Shown: one piece after another, positions 46,989-57,966 of the stretch
Position numbering within the stretch: position 1 is the first letter of the stretch
Layout: each line of letters begins with the position of its first letter
Assembly: GCA_004009845.1 (NCBI GenBank)
Contig: RMBW01000040.1
Coordinates: 124,001 to 188,000 of the forward strand
Direction: 5' to 3'
Length of the DNA stretch: 64,000 nt
DNA from: Davidsoniella eucalypti
Taxonomy: Eukaryota; Ascomycota; Sordariomycetes; Microascales; Ceratocystidaceae
The notes under the pieces: model-generated
Told to the model about the DNA's origin: nothing
The model's input: the letters and a program-made list of their open reading frames with translations, nothing else
Databases searched by the model: none
Program-made: the position numbers and the translations under genes

Positions 46989-49442
46989 ATGGCCAGTCAT
47001 TCACAGTTGACACCTGATATTCTAACTACGTTCAACGACGATATCTTCGCCGATAGTTCATATCTGCCCTCATCCACCGCATCCGTCGCCCAGATGTCGA
47101 GCCGCGCGCCTATGCCCTCTGTGGCCTCGGCGTCCGCCGGCCAATCGACTTCTCAGTCTATCTCTCAGATGCCGCCGCAGCAAACTGCACATGGCAATAC
47201 AACAAAATCACGCCGTCCGCTACAGGACACTTCTACAAACTCCGTCCTCATGCCTTCTGCTAGCCTTTCGGACCTAGCGGGAAAGCTGTCGACGCCCAAG
47301 ATGCGTGCCTCCGAACCTCTCTCCTCGCTCAAGCGCTCCAACGGACAGCAGCTTCACTCAACGTCTATGGCTCCTCCTCCTTCAAAGGCCTCGTCTACTA
47401 CGGACGAGCTGAAGAAGAAGCCTTTTCTCTCCAAGTTCAAGACTGCCACGCAAAAATCATCAGCTTTAGTTTCATCCGACGCGAAATCCGCTGTCGCCGA
47501 GAAGGAGAACATGCACCAAATTCTGTACGCGGCACCGACACCTACCCTCGATGTCTTCACACCCCTCAAGACACTTAGCAAACGTACCCTCATGGAAGCT
47601 GCTCCTATCAAGGACACCCGCCCGAACAAAAAGACCAAGTATACTTCGGAGGAGGACTACGTTGAAATCCCCCAATACGACGCCTTCCCAGTTATTATAG
47701 ATGATGGCCAGAAGCCTGGGCACAGCTACGCTCAGCTTATCGGCATGGCTATTCTGAGATCTCCTAATAGACGGCTTACTTTGTCGCAGATCTACAAGTG
47801 GATCTCAGATAACTACTCATTCTACGCCCCTAATGATGCTGGCTGGCAAAACAGTATCCGCCACAACTTGAGTCTGAACAAGGCCTTCGCCAAGATGGAG
47901 CGCAGCAAGGACGATCCGGGCAAGGGCAACTACTGGTATATCGTTGAGGGCACCGAATCGCAGTTTGTCAAGGATAAGCCTGTCCGCAAGACTTCCTCTG
48001 CTGCCGAGAACTTCCCAGTGATGTCTTCGCGTCTTGAGCCTGCTCAGTCTCATATCCAGCCCCAGACCCCGTCTCAATACTCCAAGGCAAGCCGTGGCCA
48101 GCCTCAGCTACACCTTATGTCTCAGCATTCGCAGCAATTCGAGAACTCGCTTCCGACCTTGCCTACCACACAATCGCGTCTCGCCCCGGCCGCCGACGTC
48201 TCATCTGACGCTACTATCCCGATTAGCGATCTGCCTGGCCAAGATGAGAACGCCGATCGCCTGGTTGGCAATGACCAGAACTTGGATCTCTTCATATATT
48301 CGTCCATGCATTCGAACATCCATTCGTCGCCTCCGGTGACTCGCCACTACACTGGCACTCCCACATCGTCTAGAATCATGGGATCTTCAGTCACACAGTC
48401 TCGGAAGAAGCTTACGGCCATGGATGATAGTGGCTACATCTCATCGCTTGACTCTTCAGTCATGCGCCAGAACAAGATGGTTTCTGCCGATGACACCCGT
48501 GCCCGTCATAAGCGCGGTCGTGCTGAAGAAGAGATTGCCCGTCTCCGCTGCTCTTCCCTCGAGAGCCCGTCTCAGGGCCGTTCAGTCAGCTACATTCCCC
48601 AGTCGTCGTCACCTTTGCGTCACAACACTGCCCCTATGCTAAACCCTCTCACGCCAGCAATGAAGTTCAAGGCCTCTATCAAGACCCCCGCGTCTGTGTC
48701 ACCTAACACAAACCTACGCCTCCATCGTGATAGAATTCAGAACATGCTTCAGTCTCCACTCCGCAAAATGACTGGCATATTTGGCGGCGACGCTACGCCA
48801 TGGAGCCCGGCCTATAAGTTGGACGAGTCCGCGTACCTCAACGATACCATCATTGATACGACGAGCTTTGATATCTTCCAAGATATGCCCCACGAAGATT
48901 TCTTTGCTAGCATCCCTAACTTCGAGCAGGGCTCTCCTATCAAGCGTGCTTCGAAACGTGGCAAACTTGATCGTACCCAGTCCCTTTTGGACTCTCCTGG
49001 CCCCAAGATCTGGGAAGATGCCCCAGCATGCTTGGAAACTTCGGGCCATGCTTTTGAGAGCATCGGCTCACCTTCCAAACATCTGATGGGCTCGCCTTTG
49101 AAAGCCTCTACTATGGCTTCCCCATTACCGCCGCCCCCCCCTCAGCTTTCTGCTGATGCATCTCGCGGACCTTCAATAGCGCCTGCCATCTCTTCCGTGG
49201 GCAGTGCACCACCTAGCATTCAGGTTCCCGAGCTCCCATGGGCTGCTCTATCCTATAACCATGGCAACTATGGCGTTCTCGAGGAACCTGCTGAAGTTGG
49301 TGGCCTCGATATGCTACAGGGCTTCCAAAAGCTAGGTTCCGGTGAAAACATCCCTTCTGCCAAGGGAAACAACACCAACAACACAAATGCTGGCTCTTCA
49401 AAACAGGCTAGTCAAGGTAGTTTCAACTTCGCCATGTTCTGA
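46989..49442 (+). CDS. Forkhead transcription factor (no FHA domain seen; Hcm1/Sep1-like)
   Basis: An intronless ORF of 817 residues. A Ser/Thr/Pro-rich N-terminus precedes a complete forkhead DNA-binding domain at about residues 238-325: GHSYAQLIGMAILRSP, RRLTLSQIYKWISDNY, the recognition helix GWQNSIRHNLSLNKAF, and GKGNYWYI. No FHA domain precedes it, which argues against the Fkh1/2 class and for Hcm1/Sep1-like factors that drive cell-cycle (S/M-phase) genes. The long C-terminal region is rich in SP/TP sites, possible CDK targets, and ends in Asn/Gly/Ser repeats and FNFAMF. It sits alone between 11.9 kb and 3 kb of gene-free DNA. The forkhead call is firm; the subclass is inferred. Confidence 0.9.
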   Translation: MASHSQLTPDILTTFNDDIFADSSYLPSSTASVAQMSSRAPMPSVASASAGQSTSQSISQMPPQQTAHGNTTKSRRPLQDTSTNSVLMPSASLSDLAGKLSTPKMRASEPLSSLKRSNGQQLHSTSMAPPPSKASSTTDELKKKPFLSKFKTATQKSSALVSSDAKSAVAEKENMHQILYAAPTPTLDVFTPLKTLSKRTLMEAAPIKDTRPNKKTKYTSEEDYVEIPQYDAFPVIIDDGQKPGHSYAQLIGMAILRSPNRRLTLSQIYKWISDNYSFYAPNDAGWQNSIRHNLSLNKAFAKMERSKDDPGKGNYWYIVEGTESQFVKDKPVRKTSSAAENFPVMSSRLEPAQSHIQPQTPSQYSKASRGQPQLHLMSQHSQQFENSLPTLPTTQSRLAPAADVSSDATIPISDLPGQDENADRLVGNDQNLDLFIYSSMHSNIHSSPPVTRHYTGTPTSSRIMGSSVTQSRKKLTAMDDSGYISSLDSSVMRQNKMVSADDTRARHKRGRAEEEIARLRCSSLESPSQGRSVSYIPQSSSPLRHNTAPMLNPLTPAMKFKASIKTPASVSPNTNLRLHRDRIQNMLQSPLRKMTGIFGGDATPWSPAYKLDESAYLNDTIIDTTSFDIFQDMPHEDFFASIPNFEQGSPIKRASKRGKLDRTQSLLDSPGPKIWEDAPACLETSGHAFESIGSPSKHLMGSPLKASTMASPLPPPPPQLSADASRGPSIAPAISSVGSAPPSIQVPELPWAALSYNHGNYGVLEEPAEVGGLDMLQGFQKLGSGENIPSAKGNNTNNTNAGSSKQASQGSFNFAMF

Positions 49443-52392
49443 TTCACTCGTAGTGTATGAATGAACATGATGAAAAAAAAAACCGCCAAAAAGTGTTCTC
49501 AAGTACATTCCTCCTTTTTACTATTCTTCCTTCTTCGATTTCTCAAACATCACCGTACCAACATAACCAGAACGCACTACCTTATCACGAAGTCACGAAT
49601 TCATACTGCCCATTTATCCTCTATCAGACCTACTTTTCTTAGTGTTATTTTTTCCTCCTATTTCTTATTCTCACATTATCATCTACAAATTATTCCTTCT
49701 CGGGATTGGCGCTTTGTTTAGTGGTCTCAATGACCCGAGGCCCAATATGATCTTGCTATGATGACGACCTAACTGCTACCAATTCAAATCACATCTGGCG
49801 TTCTGTTTTTTTTTCTCTTTTTCGTTTCTTATTCCGCACATAGCTTTATCTTTGTCATTTTCGTTTTTTGATTGGCCCTTAGTTTCTTGTATTGGAGGAT
49901 TAGTATTGGGGGTTTCCAATCATTTCTTTTTTTTGGAGAAGTCTCCCAGGTTTATTTTATTTTTATTTTTATATAGACTGAAGCACGCCGTATGTTGCAG
50001 CTTTCATCTTGATGTTTTTCTTATTTCTCTTTGGATTATCTGTTACCTCAACCTTGCTTTCTTATTGTTATTTTGGTCTAGGAATGACCTTGGTTGCTTT
50101 TGAATCATCCTTTTCTATCTTTCTTCAATGGTTGCGCCTTTGCTGTTCTTTTTCTTTACTGTTTAACTATTAAGTAGTATTACTACAACAACTATCCCAA
50201 ATATCCTTTTTTAACCACTTTCGTTGCTATCTGCTATCAAGGAATGCATTATGTTGTTGTAATATGTTATGTACATTTGTGTATTGGCTGAAAGGTCTGC
50301 TTGTTAATCGTGTTTGTAGTTCTAGTTGGCATATTGCTACATTCTTTTCCGTACTCTGCATATTCTTTTGCATTTTATGCTCTTGTTATTTACATGAGCT
50401 ACCATACATATATTTGGCATTGCTAGTCTTCAGGTGACCGAATAATCTATATACTTACTCATGATTTTGCATACTAGGCTATCAATTTGTTCGTTTTATT
50501 TTTTCTATTCTTGCGGCATATATGACATTGGGTTTTCTGCATAGTACCTTACTATTTTGCCATATTTACTTGCTCTACTTCTTGTTCCTCAAGAACTTTG
50601 TTGTTCTTTCTGATTTTAATGTAATTCCGAAAAGAGATATTTTTGGGGCACTGCTTTATTTTTTGTCCATTGTTGTTTTGTTTTCCGTTCCACTTTGTGG
50701 ACAGGACCTTGAAAAAGGATACCGCCTTCTTTCATCTATAATTTTTTTTTAGGTTTTTGTGCGTGCTTGGTCGTAATGGGCGCATTTTACTTTCCTTTTT
50801 TTCTATACCGCACCATGATTTTTTTTCTAAATTGTCCCTTTTCTCCCCCCCTCTCTCTATCTGTTATCTCCCTCGTGGCTCAATTAGGTTATCTTCTTCT
50901 TATAGTTGATTTTGTTGGGCTGCCTTTGTTGTTATTTCCCATCTTATTTTGAATTGAAGAATGAAGTTCAACAAAATATACTTAAGCAACAACAATTATC
51001 ACCCCACATCTGCTCTTTCTATTTAATTTTTTTTTCTGTAACTATATTGCTAATAGCTTTCTATTGAGGAATTATAGGTCATAGAAATGCGGAGCAGGTA
51101 CTTTTGTAGATAAAAGCCAAAAAAAAATTAAGTACATATAATATTAATAAAAACGTTGATAGTAAACTGAGTAGCTTCCTAAAGTTAGTTTTGTGGGAGG
51201 AGAAAAAGAAAAAAAAACATACCAATATTGCAATGCTAGTTAAGAAGATAGACAAATGAATTATATATATTGAGGGCTATTGATAGGCAGTTATTTAATA
51301 TCTGGCCTCTGCCTTCAGCATATTATCATAAAAGGCAGGAAGGTAGAAGGTATACAAGTTGTCATGTCGTCCCGAGTGGAGACTGTTAAAGTGGAACATA
51401 AGCCGAACTCTACTATGGGAAAAGGCAACTACCTCTTAAGCAGGATATTATAATAGAACTTGCCTTTTTGTTTCCTTCATTTTCTTCAAAATAGTGTTCT
51501 ATCTTGGGGCCCACATCTCTATTGAAAGAAAGGAAAGTTGCAGTTTAAAGATGCTGCACTTGCCCAGAAATGGGGGGCTGGATGACCATTGATATGCAGT
51601 TATAAGGTATAACTTGGTAGAAGGTACGTGAGATTTGTTATTACATACTTCATATGTCAGAACAAGAAGGAATGGCAAGGCTATCACTGTTTTGAGAATT
51701 TTAAGTTTGGTTTGGCTCTATAATATATTTTGGAAGCAAAGTCCGTTCTATCTGTTGTAACCGATGATATGAAAAGAAGGAAAAAAAATTACGAAAAAGA
51801 AGAAACCAAGGCATACAGTTCAATCAGGTGATTATTCTCAAGACTGACTGGGTGATTGCCTTCACCGATAAATTTTGTGTAGTTGAAAATATTGCTTTTT
51901 TTGTAGGGAGAGAGAGAGAGAGGTGCGTTTCTTGCAGAGAACATGGATGATAGTAAAAGATGCAGTAAAATCTGAATAGCGGCATGAATGGAAATTGAAA
52001 GAAGGTGTGTAGGGCAGAAGAAGAAGAAAAAAAATAAATGAGCGAGGGGAAGGCCTCAATGAGCCGATTAACTAAGCGATATTGGGAGGAAGAGCAAGAC
52101 AGAACGCTGGGTAGAGCAATATTTTCAAGAGAAGGTGTAACGTGGAAGATTATAAAGAGGGGATAATGGAAGATGGCTAGTTGACTTAGATGTGAACGAA
52201 TCCAGCAAAAAGATAGATAAGAAACACACATATCAACGTGCTCGGTACACCAAAACGGATACCCTTGGAGATACTCCGAAGTTTGGCTGGGTGGGCACGA
52301 AAAACAGTTTCGTCAGGGAGCCAGAGCATATGTAGCCGGCTATTGTAGAGGAGCCTCCGGGCCATCTCCATAGCCAAGATTAGGGGGTGTTG
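49443..52392. other. Gene-free region with a strand-composition switch
   Basis: About 3 kb with no supportable ORF. From about 49460 to 50960 the + strand is extremely T-rich with many runs of 8 or more T. After about 51100 the + strand becomes A/G-rich up to the ATG101 3' end. This fits a very long forkhead 3' flank facing the T-rich sense-strand 3' flank of ATG101. Confidence 0.55.
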
Positions 52393-53560
52393 CTAGTACA
52401 TGCGTAGGCGGCCGGTCCAAGAGGCTTCCTTGGGATTGACCAAAATCTGATATGGGAATGGGTTTGTTAATGTCGAGGATAACGGTGGGATATGAGTCTT
52501 GTTGATGGAGACATAATTGGTGATTTTCATGACTTCAGATAGAAGAGTGCGGCTCATGGCTTTCCGGAGTTTTGCACGATCTATTGAAGTTGGTCAATGT
52601 TAGCATGTGATCTTTTGGTGTGTTATACTGTGTAGCCGCTGAAGAGTGATATGTGGTAAATGGAAAGGTTGAATGATGGCACCCAAGTACCACCCCGCTT
52701 TTGACGAAAAAAACATATATTGAACAGTAGGAAAATGACATCAAGGTAATAGTGGTAATTGAAAAAAAAGCAAACACATACCGATTTCGTTGCGTGGATC
52801 GGCAATGGAAATTTTGATGGTCCATGACTCCCAGCATACTTCTTCATCAGCACGGGGCAGCCAGCCTGTGCGCCGGCGCCGTTCAAAGAACTGGATCTTG
52901 ACGATGCCGTGCTTGTTTCCCGGAGGCTCGGCGTACATGTTGTGGCTGACCATGGGTGAACTGCCTGCTGAAACGCCCGTCACATTGGACCTGGGAGAAC
53001 CGTAGAAACCGCCGCCCATAAGCGGGCTAGCATTGGACGACTGCAGGCCCTCCATAACGCCGGAGCGGGTCGTAGCTTCCAGCTCATATGCGAGTTGAGC
53101 AGCGCGTTGGTCGATCAGAGTTTCTAGCTCGGCATCAACGACGTAGGGAAGCCGTAGATCTAGACATCTACGGGTGCGCGGCTCAATGGTAGGAAAATAG
53201 CGGTGGAAGAAGATGGTATGAAGAATGGCTATTAGTAACAAAGGAAGCGGCAGGCGCATTCCCACACAAGCACGGGGAACGCACGCGCGCAACCAACAAG
53301 TGTTAGCGATTGAAGCATTGGACGCTGGCGATGCGAGTAGAAAAGGGAAGAGAGAAAGCCAGGCGTGCTGGCTTGGTGGTAAGGGCGGGGGATTAAGAAA
53401 GAGCTGCTGACCAACGCAGGCCAAGCTGCATGGCGAGAGAGAAGGAAGCGGGAGTGGAAGTGGTAGACTTGGATGTACCTTTAACGATATCTCTGACAGA
53501 GTCTGAGTCCGATATGGCTTCTAGCCTAAACTCACGGGCAACAGGCTCTGGCTGGTCCAT
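52393..53560 (-). CDS. ATG101: Autophagy-related protein Atg101 (HORMA fold)
   Basis: Three minus-strand exons, 53560-53479, 53228-52782 and 52580-52393, joined by unusually long introns (250 and 201 nt), give 238 residues. The spliced start MDQPEPVAREFRLEA..VRDIVK runs into AILHTIFFHRYF, the hallmark Atg101 N-terminus; a later block GWLPRADEEVCWESWTIKIS matches the WEVWTVKV region of the family. Trp150 corresponds to the exposed WF-finger loop that recruits downstream autophagy factors. Atg101 is a HORMA protein that stabilises Atg13 in the Atg1/ULK kinase complex at the phagophore assembly site and is used where Atg29/31 are absent. A Gly/Ser-rich loop (about 85-130) is a lineage insertion. 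It is divergent from PEX3. Confidence 0.88.
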
Positions 53561-55073
53561 GGAGGGCAGATGGGGCACTAGAGAATTGAATTCGCGATTG
53601 GAGACACGCCGGATAGTATTGTAGGCGATCAAAGCGCAAGCTCTGGACGGCGAAGAAAACTGGTGCTTCGACTCGATTCTTTGCTGCTGCGAGCCGACAG
53701 ACGCTCTTTGAGCTGAAATGTGAGCAGGTGGCAGAGTACAGCGACTGACACAAGCAAAACAAAAGAGAGCGCAAAAGGTTTAGGTAAGATGGAAGCTTTG
53801 TAGAAGTAGCGAATTATCGACTGACATATGGTAATAGGAATACTCAGAAATATTATTGGTAGCTGTTAGAAACGTACTAGACTATAGTAGAGCAAGCTAG
53901 AAACAAGGGAAAGAAAAATTCGTCGCGGCGTGACTTGTAGGCTGAATAACGATGTAGTAGTAGTGTAATAGCACTTGTAGCAGTGTAGTTCTAAAAGACT
54001 AACAGCAGTCGCTTTAGTGTTTTACCCCACTACTAGTAATGCAGCTCAACTCTGCGATAAGCCAAATTGAAAATTAAAGTCGTTTTCAGCACGGGCGTTG
54101 GTATTCTTGCTAAGAAAGGGAGCCCTAAACCAGTGTACGTAGACAAAGGAAATAGGAGGCAAAGAAGGGCGAGAAATATGTGCACAAAACACAAGCAAGA
54201 CTGGACAAAACGTCTGCAATGAATGGGCTGACCTGGCAGGCAAAAAGAAGCGTGGAGGCCAGGCGAGCTATTCAATGACAGCAAGCGCAAAGCAGAGAGC
54301 CAGGATCGATCGTCCTGTAGCAGCGAGATTGGGCGGGCTCTGGTTAGCGAGGCGGGGAGCTGGTGGGTGGGCCAGATGTGGATAGGAAGGTGAGCAAAGC
54401 GACAGGACGGTTAAGAGGCTTGAAAATGACTATGATCAGTATAGAAGTAAGTTGGAAGCTAGACGATATCAAATGTCGCCGTTCTTTGTCCGCTTAACCA
54501 GTGACGACATATATGTGGCGCTATCCAGACCATGTGGCGTGGATAGACTGGCGCCACGCCTTGAAGCTTACATATACTGTCTGTTTTTGGCAGCGGAATT
54601 AATGCAGGGGGCGCTATTCTGGACCTGGCCCCTGGGCAGTAGCTGTAGTAGCTGCAGACAGCGCCACCAGCGACATTTACAGGTGATGCTTTACAGTTGA
54701 CATTTACCAATAGGTTACGGTAGCGCCTGAGGCTAGAGCTAGAGCCTCGGGTCGATTAGCACGTGAAGTCCACTGCCATCGAATTTTCTGTACTGTGCTG
54801 CAATTTTGGAGATCGAAGAAGCTGAAGCTGGAGCCGCGGCCAAAAGTTATATGCAGAGCCTGTTCTCTAATACAAACAAGCACCCTGGATATGGTGCACA
54901 AATATTGTTATTTTATTTTTTTGCACATGCACTTTAATTCTACAACAGTTTGACCGAGCCTCGCGATACCTTTTGCCAGCCTCATATCGCATCGACCGTT
55001 CCAGCCTTTATCGCATATCGTGTCAATCTGCCGCACTGAAGTCCGATACGACTATCGCCACGTCAACAGCACA
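53561..55073. other. Divergent intergenic region ATG101/PEX3
   Basis: 1.5 kb between two divergent starts. A CACGTG box is at 54760-54765, about 310 bp upstream of the PEX3 ATG. No gene seen. Confidence 0.55.
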
Positions 55074-57274
55074 ATGCTGCCTGCCACGCGGCGCTGGTTC
55101 CAGCGCAATCGTACACCCGTCGCGGTTGGTGTGGGTGTGCTTGGCGCCGGCTATATGGCCGCCCAATATGTCGTCGGCAAGATCAACGATGCCCGCGAAC
55201 GCCTGAGCAGCGAGCGGGTTGCTAAAGAAAAGTCAGTTCGCCTTTCCGTGCTGGCCTGAGGACCCATGGAGCCGAGTCAACCAACTAACGCGCCTTGTTC
55301 TTTATATAGCCTCCGCCGCCGATTCGAGCAGAACCAGGAAGACTGCACCTTTACCGTGCTGGCCTTGCTGCCGACCGCCACGCAAAACATCCTCGACACC
55401 ATGAACACTGAGAACATCACGTACCAGATCCAGCGCGTCAAGGGCGTCAAGCGGTCCGGGTCTGTAGCTACTCTGTCGACGTGTGGTCCGCCGAGTTTAG
55501 CAGACACCGCTCTTACCGAGGATGACGGCCGGAGCATGAATAGTGAGAGCGGTATCCATGCCAGCCAAATTACACTCCCTTCACAGCTGGTTCCTTCCAA
55601 TATTCCACCAACTGTCCACGAACACGAGAATGAATCCCAGGCCACCAATGAACACATCGAATCCGCTACTACCGCTCCCCCTCCAGCCGAGACTGTCAAC
55701 ACCGAGTCCGAGACACCTGCCCTAGAAACCGCCAACGCCGAGGAAGCTCCCAAAGATGGTGAACCTACGTCCAACGCCGCCGATACTGCTATTACTGCTA
55801 TTACTGCTATTGCTACGAACCCAGCAAACACCGAACAGCCAACAGAGGCTCCTACGGAAGCTGGTCCATCGTCTGCTGAAAATGAGGTCCCCGCCGCACA
55901 GATCCCTACCATCCAGGTTCCCGCCGATGCCCAGGACGGTGGCCAAGCCGCCGCACAAGCTGCTGCTGGGGCCAAGGCTAAGACTGCTGCTGCCAGAGCT
56001 GCTCGTAAGACGAAACGCCAACTCTGGGCCGACTTGACCATCAGCTGTAAGTTGACATATTGAAGCTTGCATCCCTTGTGTAGTACACTTGAGATGAGCA
56101 AAAAAAGAAATCATACTAACACCATCTTATAGCCATCACTCGTGCCTTCACTCTAGTTTACACCCTGGCCCTGCTTACTATGCTTACTCGTATCCAACTC
56201 AACCTTCTTGGTCGCCGAAGCTACCTGTCTAGCGTTGTCTCTCTCGCAACCCCCAACTTTTCGTCTGGCATCAGCCTTGAGAACAACGACGATATCGACT
56301 CTTCAGCTGTTTTCGGCTCTGACTTTGATACGAACCGCAAATACTTGACCTTTAGTTGGTGGATTCTGAACCGTGGTTGGGTGCTCGTCATGCAGCGCGT
56401 GGAAATTGCCGTGCGTCAGGTCTATGGCCCCCTAAGCCCTCGCGATATGCTTTCCTTTGACCAGATGGCCGAGCGTGTTCTAGCTGTTCGTAAGATGGTC
56501 GAGGGAGCTACCCCAGAAGAGCGTAGAAAGGCACAGTGGCTTCCCATCATGCTACCCCGGCGTGAGGATGAGGATGAAGTCATTATTAAGTCTGGTGTCT
56601 TAGCGTCTAATAACGATCCCGCCTCACAGCCTACCTCACCCGAGGGAGCTTCGTTCGCTACCGCCCCCGCATCTTTGCGCAGACTTCTTGACGAAACTGC
56701 TGATATCATTGAGTCGCCCTCTTTCACCCATGTTCTGACCCTGCTTCTCGACAGCGGGTTCACGGCTTTGATCGACAACAAGCTTGCCCTGACTGCATAT
56801 GAGCTGCCCCCAGCAGACCAGGTCCGCCCCGAATCACTAGAGATGCGTGAACTGCGGTCTACGCGTGTGATTTTGCTTCCCAAGATCCTCTCCATTCTAG
56901 CTCGTGAGGCTCGTGTCATCGGTAGCGGAATGACCACCAACGAATATCTACAAGCCATGGAGCGTGTCCCCGAGCTAGAGGCTTTCGCTGCCGTTGTGTA
57001 TTCCAGCAACTGGCAGTCCGAAGTGCAGGGCGACCTAGGCTTAGATGACCTGGCGCCATCAGTGTCATTCGGCGCGCCCTCAAATTTGCAATCACCTCGG
57101 GCTATCATGTCCCGATCACCGCGATCACCTCTAGCGAAGACTGCGCTGATAACAGCTCGCGAAGAAGAGGACGAGAGCGTCATCATGATGAACAATTCCG
57201 TGCAAAACAACATGGTAATGATGGACCCTGCCTTTGAGAACGTATGGGAGAAGGTGACTCTAGGCAGCCACTAA
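55074..57274 (+). CDS. PEX3: Peroxisome biogenesis factor PEX3 (peroxin-3)
   Basis: Exons 55074..55231, 55310..56046 and 56133..57274 (introns 78 and 86 nt) give 678 residues, longer than most Pex3 proteins. The N-terminus has basic residues followed by a membrane anchor (about 16-35, VAVGVGVLGAGYMAAQYVVG). FTVLALLPTATQNI and the KRQLWADLTISSITRAFTLV block are typical, as are FSWWILNRGW and ILPKILSILAREARVI-like segments in the cytosolic domain. Pex3 anchors Pex19 at the ER and peroxisome membrane to insert peroxisomal membrane proteins and is also the receptor site for pexophagy and inheritance factors. The extra length is a Ser/Thr/Glu/Ala/Pro-rich insert at about 95-285 within exon 2. Confidence 0.93.
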
Positions 57275-57966
57275 GATATAAGATATAGACGCTGTTACTA
57301 GCTATGGTTTCCTGTTCTTTTTTTTTCTCATTTACTTTCCCCTTCTTATCTTTCTTTACTGTTCTATCTGTGTGTAACTAACAATTAAACTTCAACCGCT
57401 TGTTTGACTTGAGCCCGATCTTTTCCCTATCTTCTTTTCTTCACAGCACGTATTGCTTGATTTTCTTGTTGCTTTCCTTCTTTCTATTTACTTAAACCCT
57501 ATATTTTGGGCCTTGGATTTACACATTCCCTATAGCTTTCTTTGTTTTGCTTATTTTCTACTTGTTTGCCAATGATGCACATTTATATACAAAATCAATA
57601 ATGAGTATAGTACAACTTGATTATTGTACCAGCAAAGGAAATGCAATATGTAATATATATGATATGAGTACAGAGAAACGGAGCCCAGCAAACAAGCCAG
57701 GGCATTTGTATGGTATTTAGCATGTAAAATACAAGATGAAGATACGCCTCGAAATGTGATGAGAAGAAAAAAAAAGAAATATACTACTGGTAGAGAACAA
57801 GACAAACGAGCAAGCTCTAAATGCTTTTGTGTGAAAGAAAACGAACAAACAATCCATAACCGACGATATCAAGACAAAGAAGCGAAGTAGAAGTATAAAA
57901 TGTTCATACTCCTCTCTAGTGCCCACGCCAACACTCCATACCATTGCTTTCGAAGACCTAAGTCTT
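57275..57966. other. Convergent intergenic region PEX3/ENP2
   Basis: 692 bp. It is T-rich on + next to PEX3 and A-rich on + next to ENP2, i.e. two facing 3' flanks. No gene seen. Confidence 0.6.

Noticed and set aside
51824..52231. 135-codon minus-strand frame downstream of ATG101
   Set aside because: It has Phe/Ser-rich composition from a pyrimidine-rich strand and most likely lies in the ATG101 3' flank.
15386..54765. CACGTG boxes as an autophagy regulon
   Set aside because: The number seen is not above chance for a 6-mer, and some copies lie inside coding sequence (for example in ALDH and ENP2), so it is kept only as a weak observation.
55277..57213. Long frames antisense to PEX3 (274 and 263 codons)
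   Set aside because: They are shadows of PEX3 exons 2 and 3, with no independent start context or motif.
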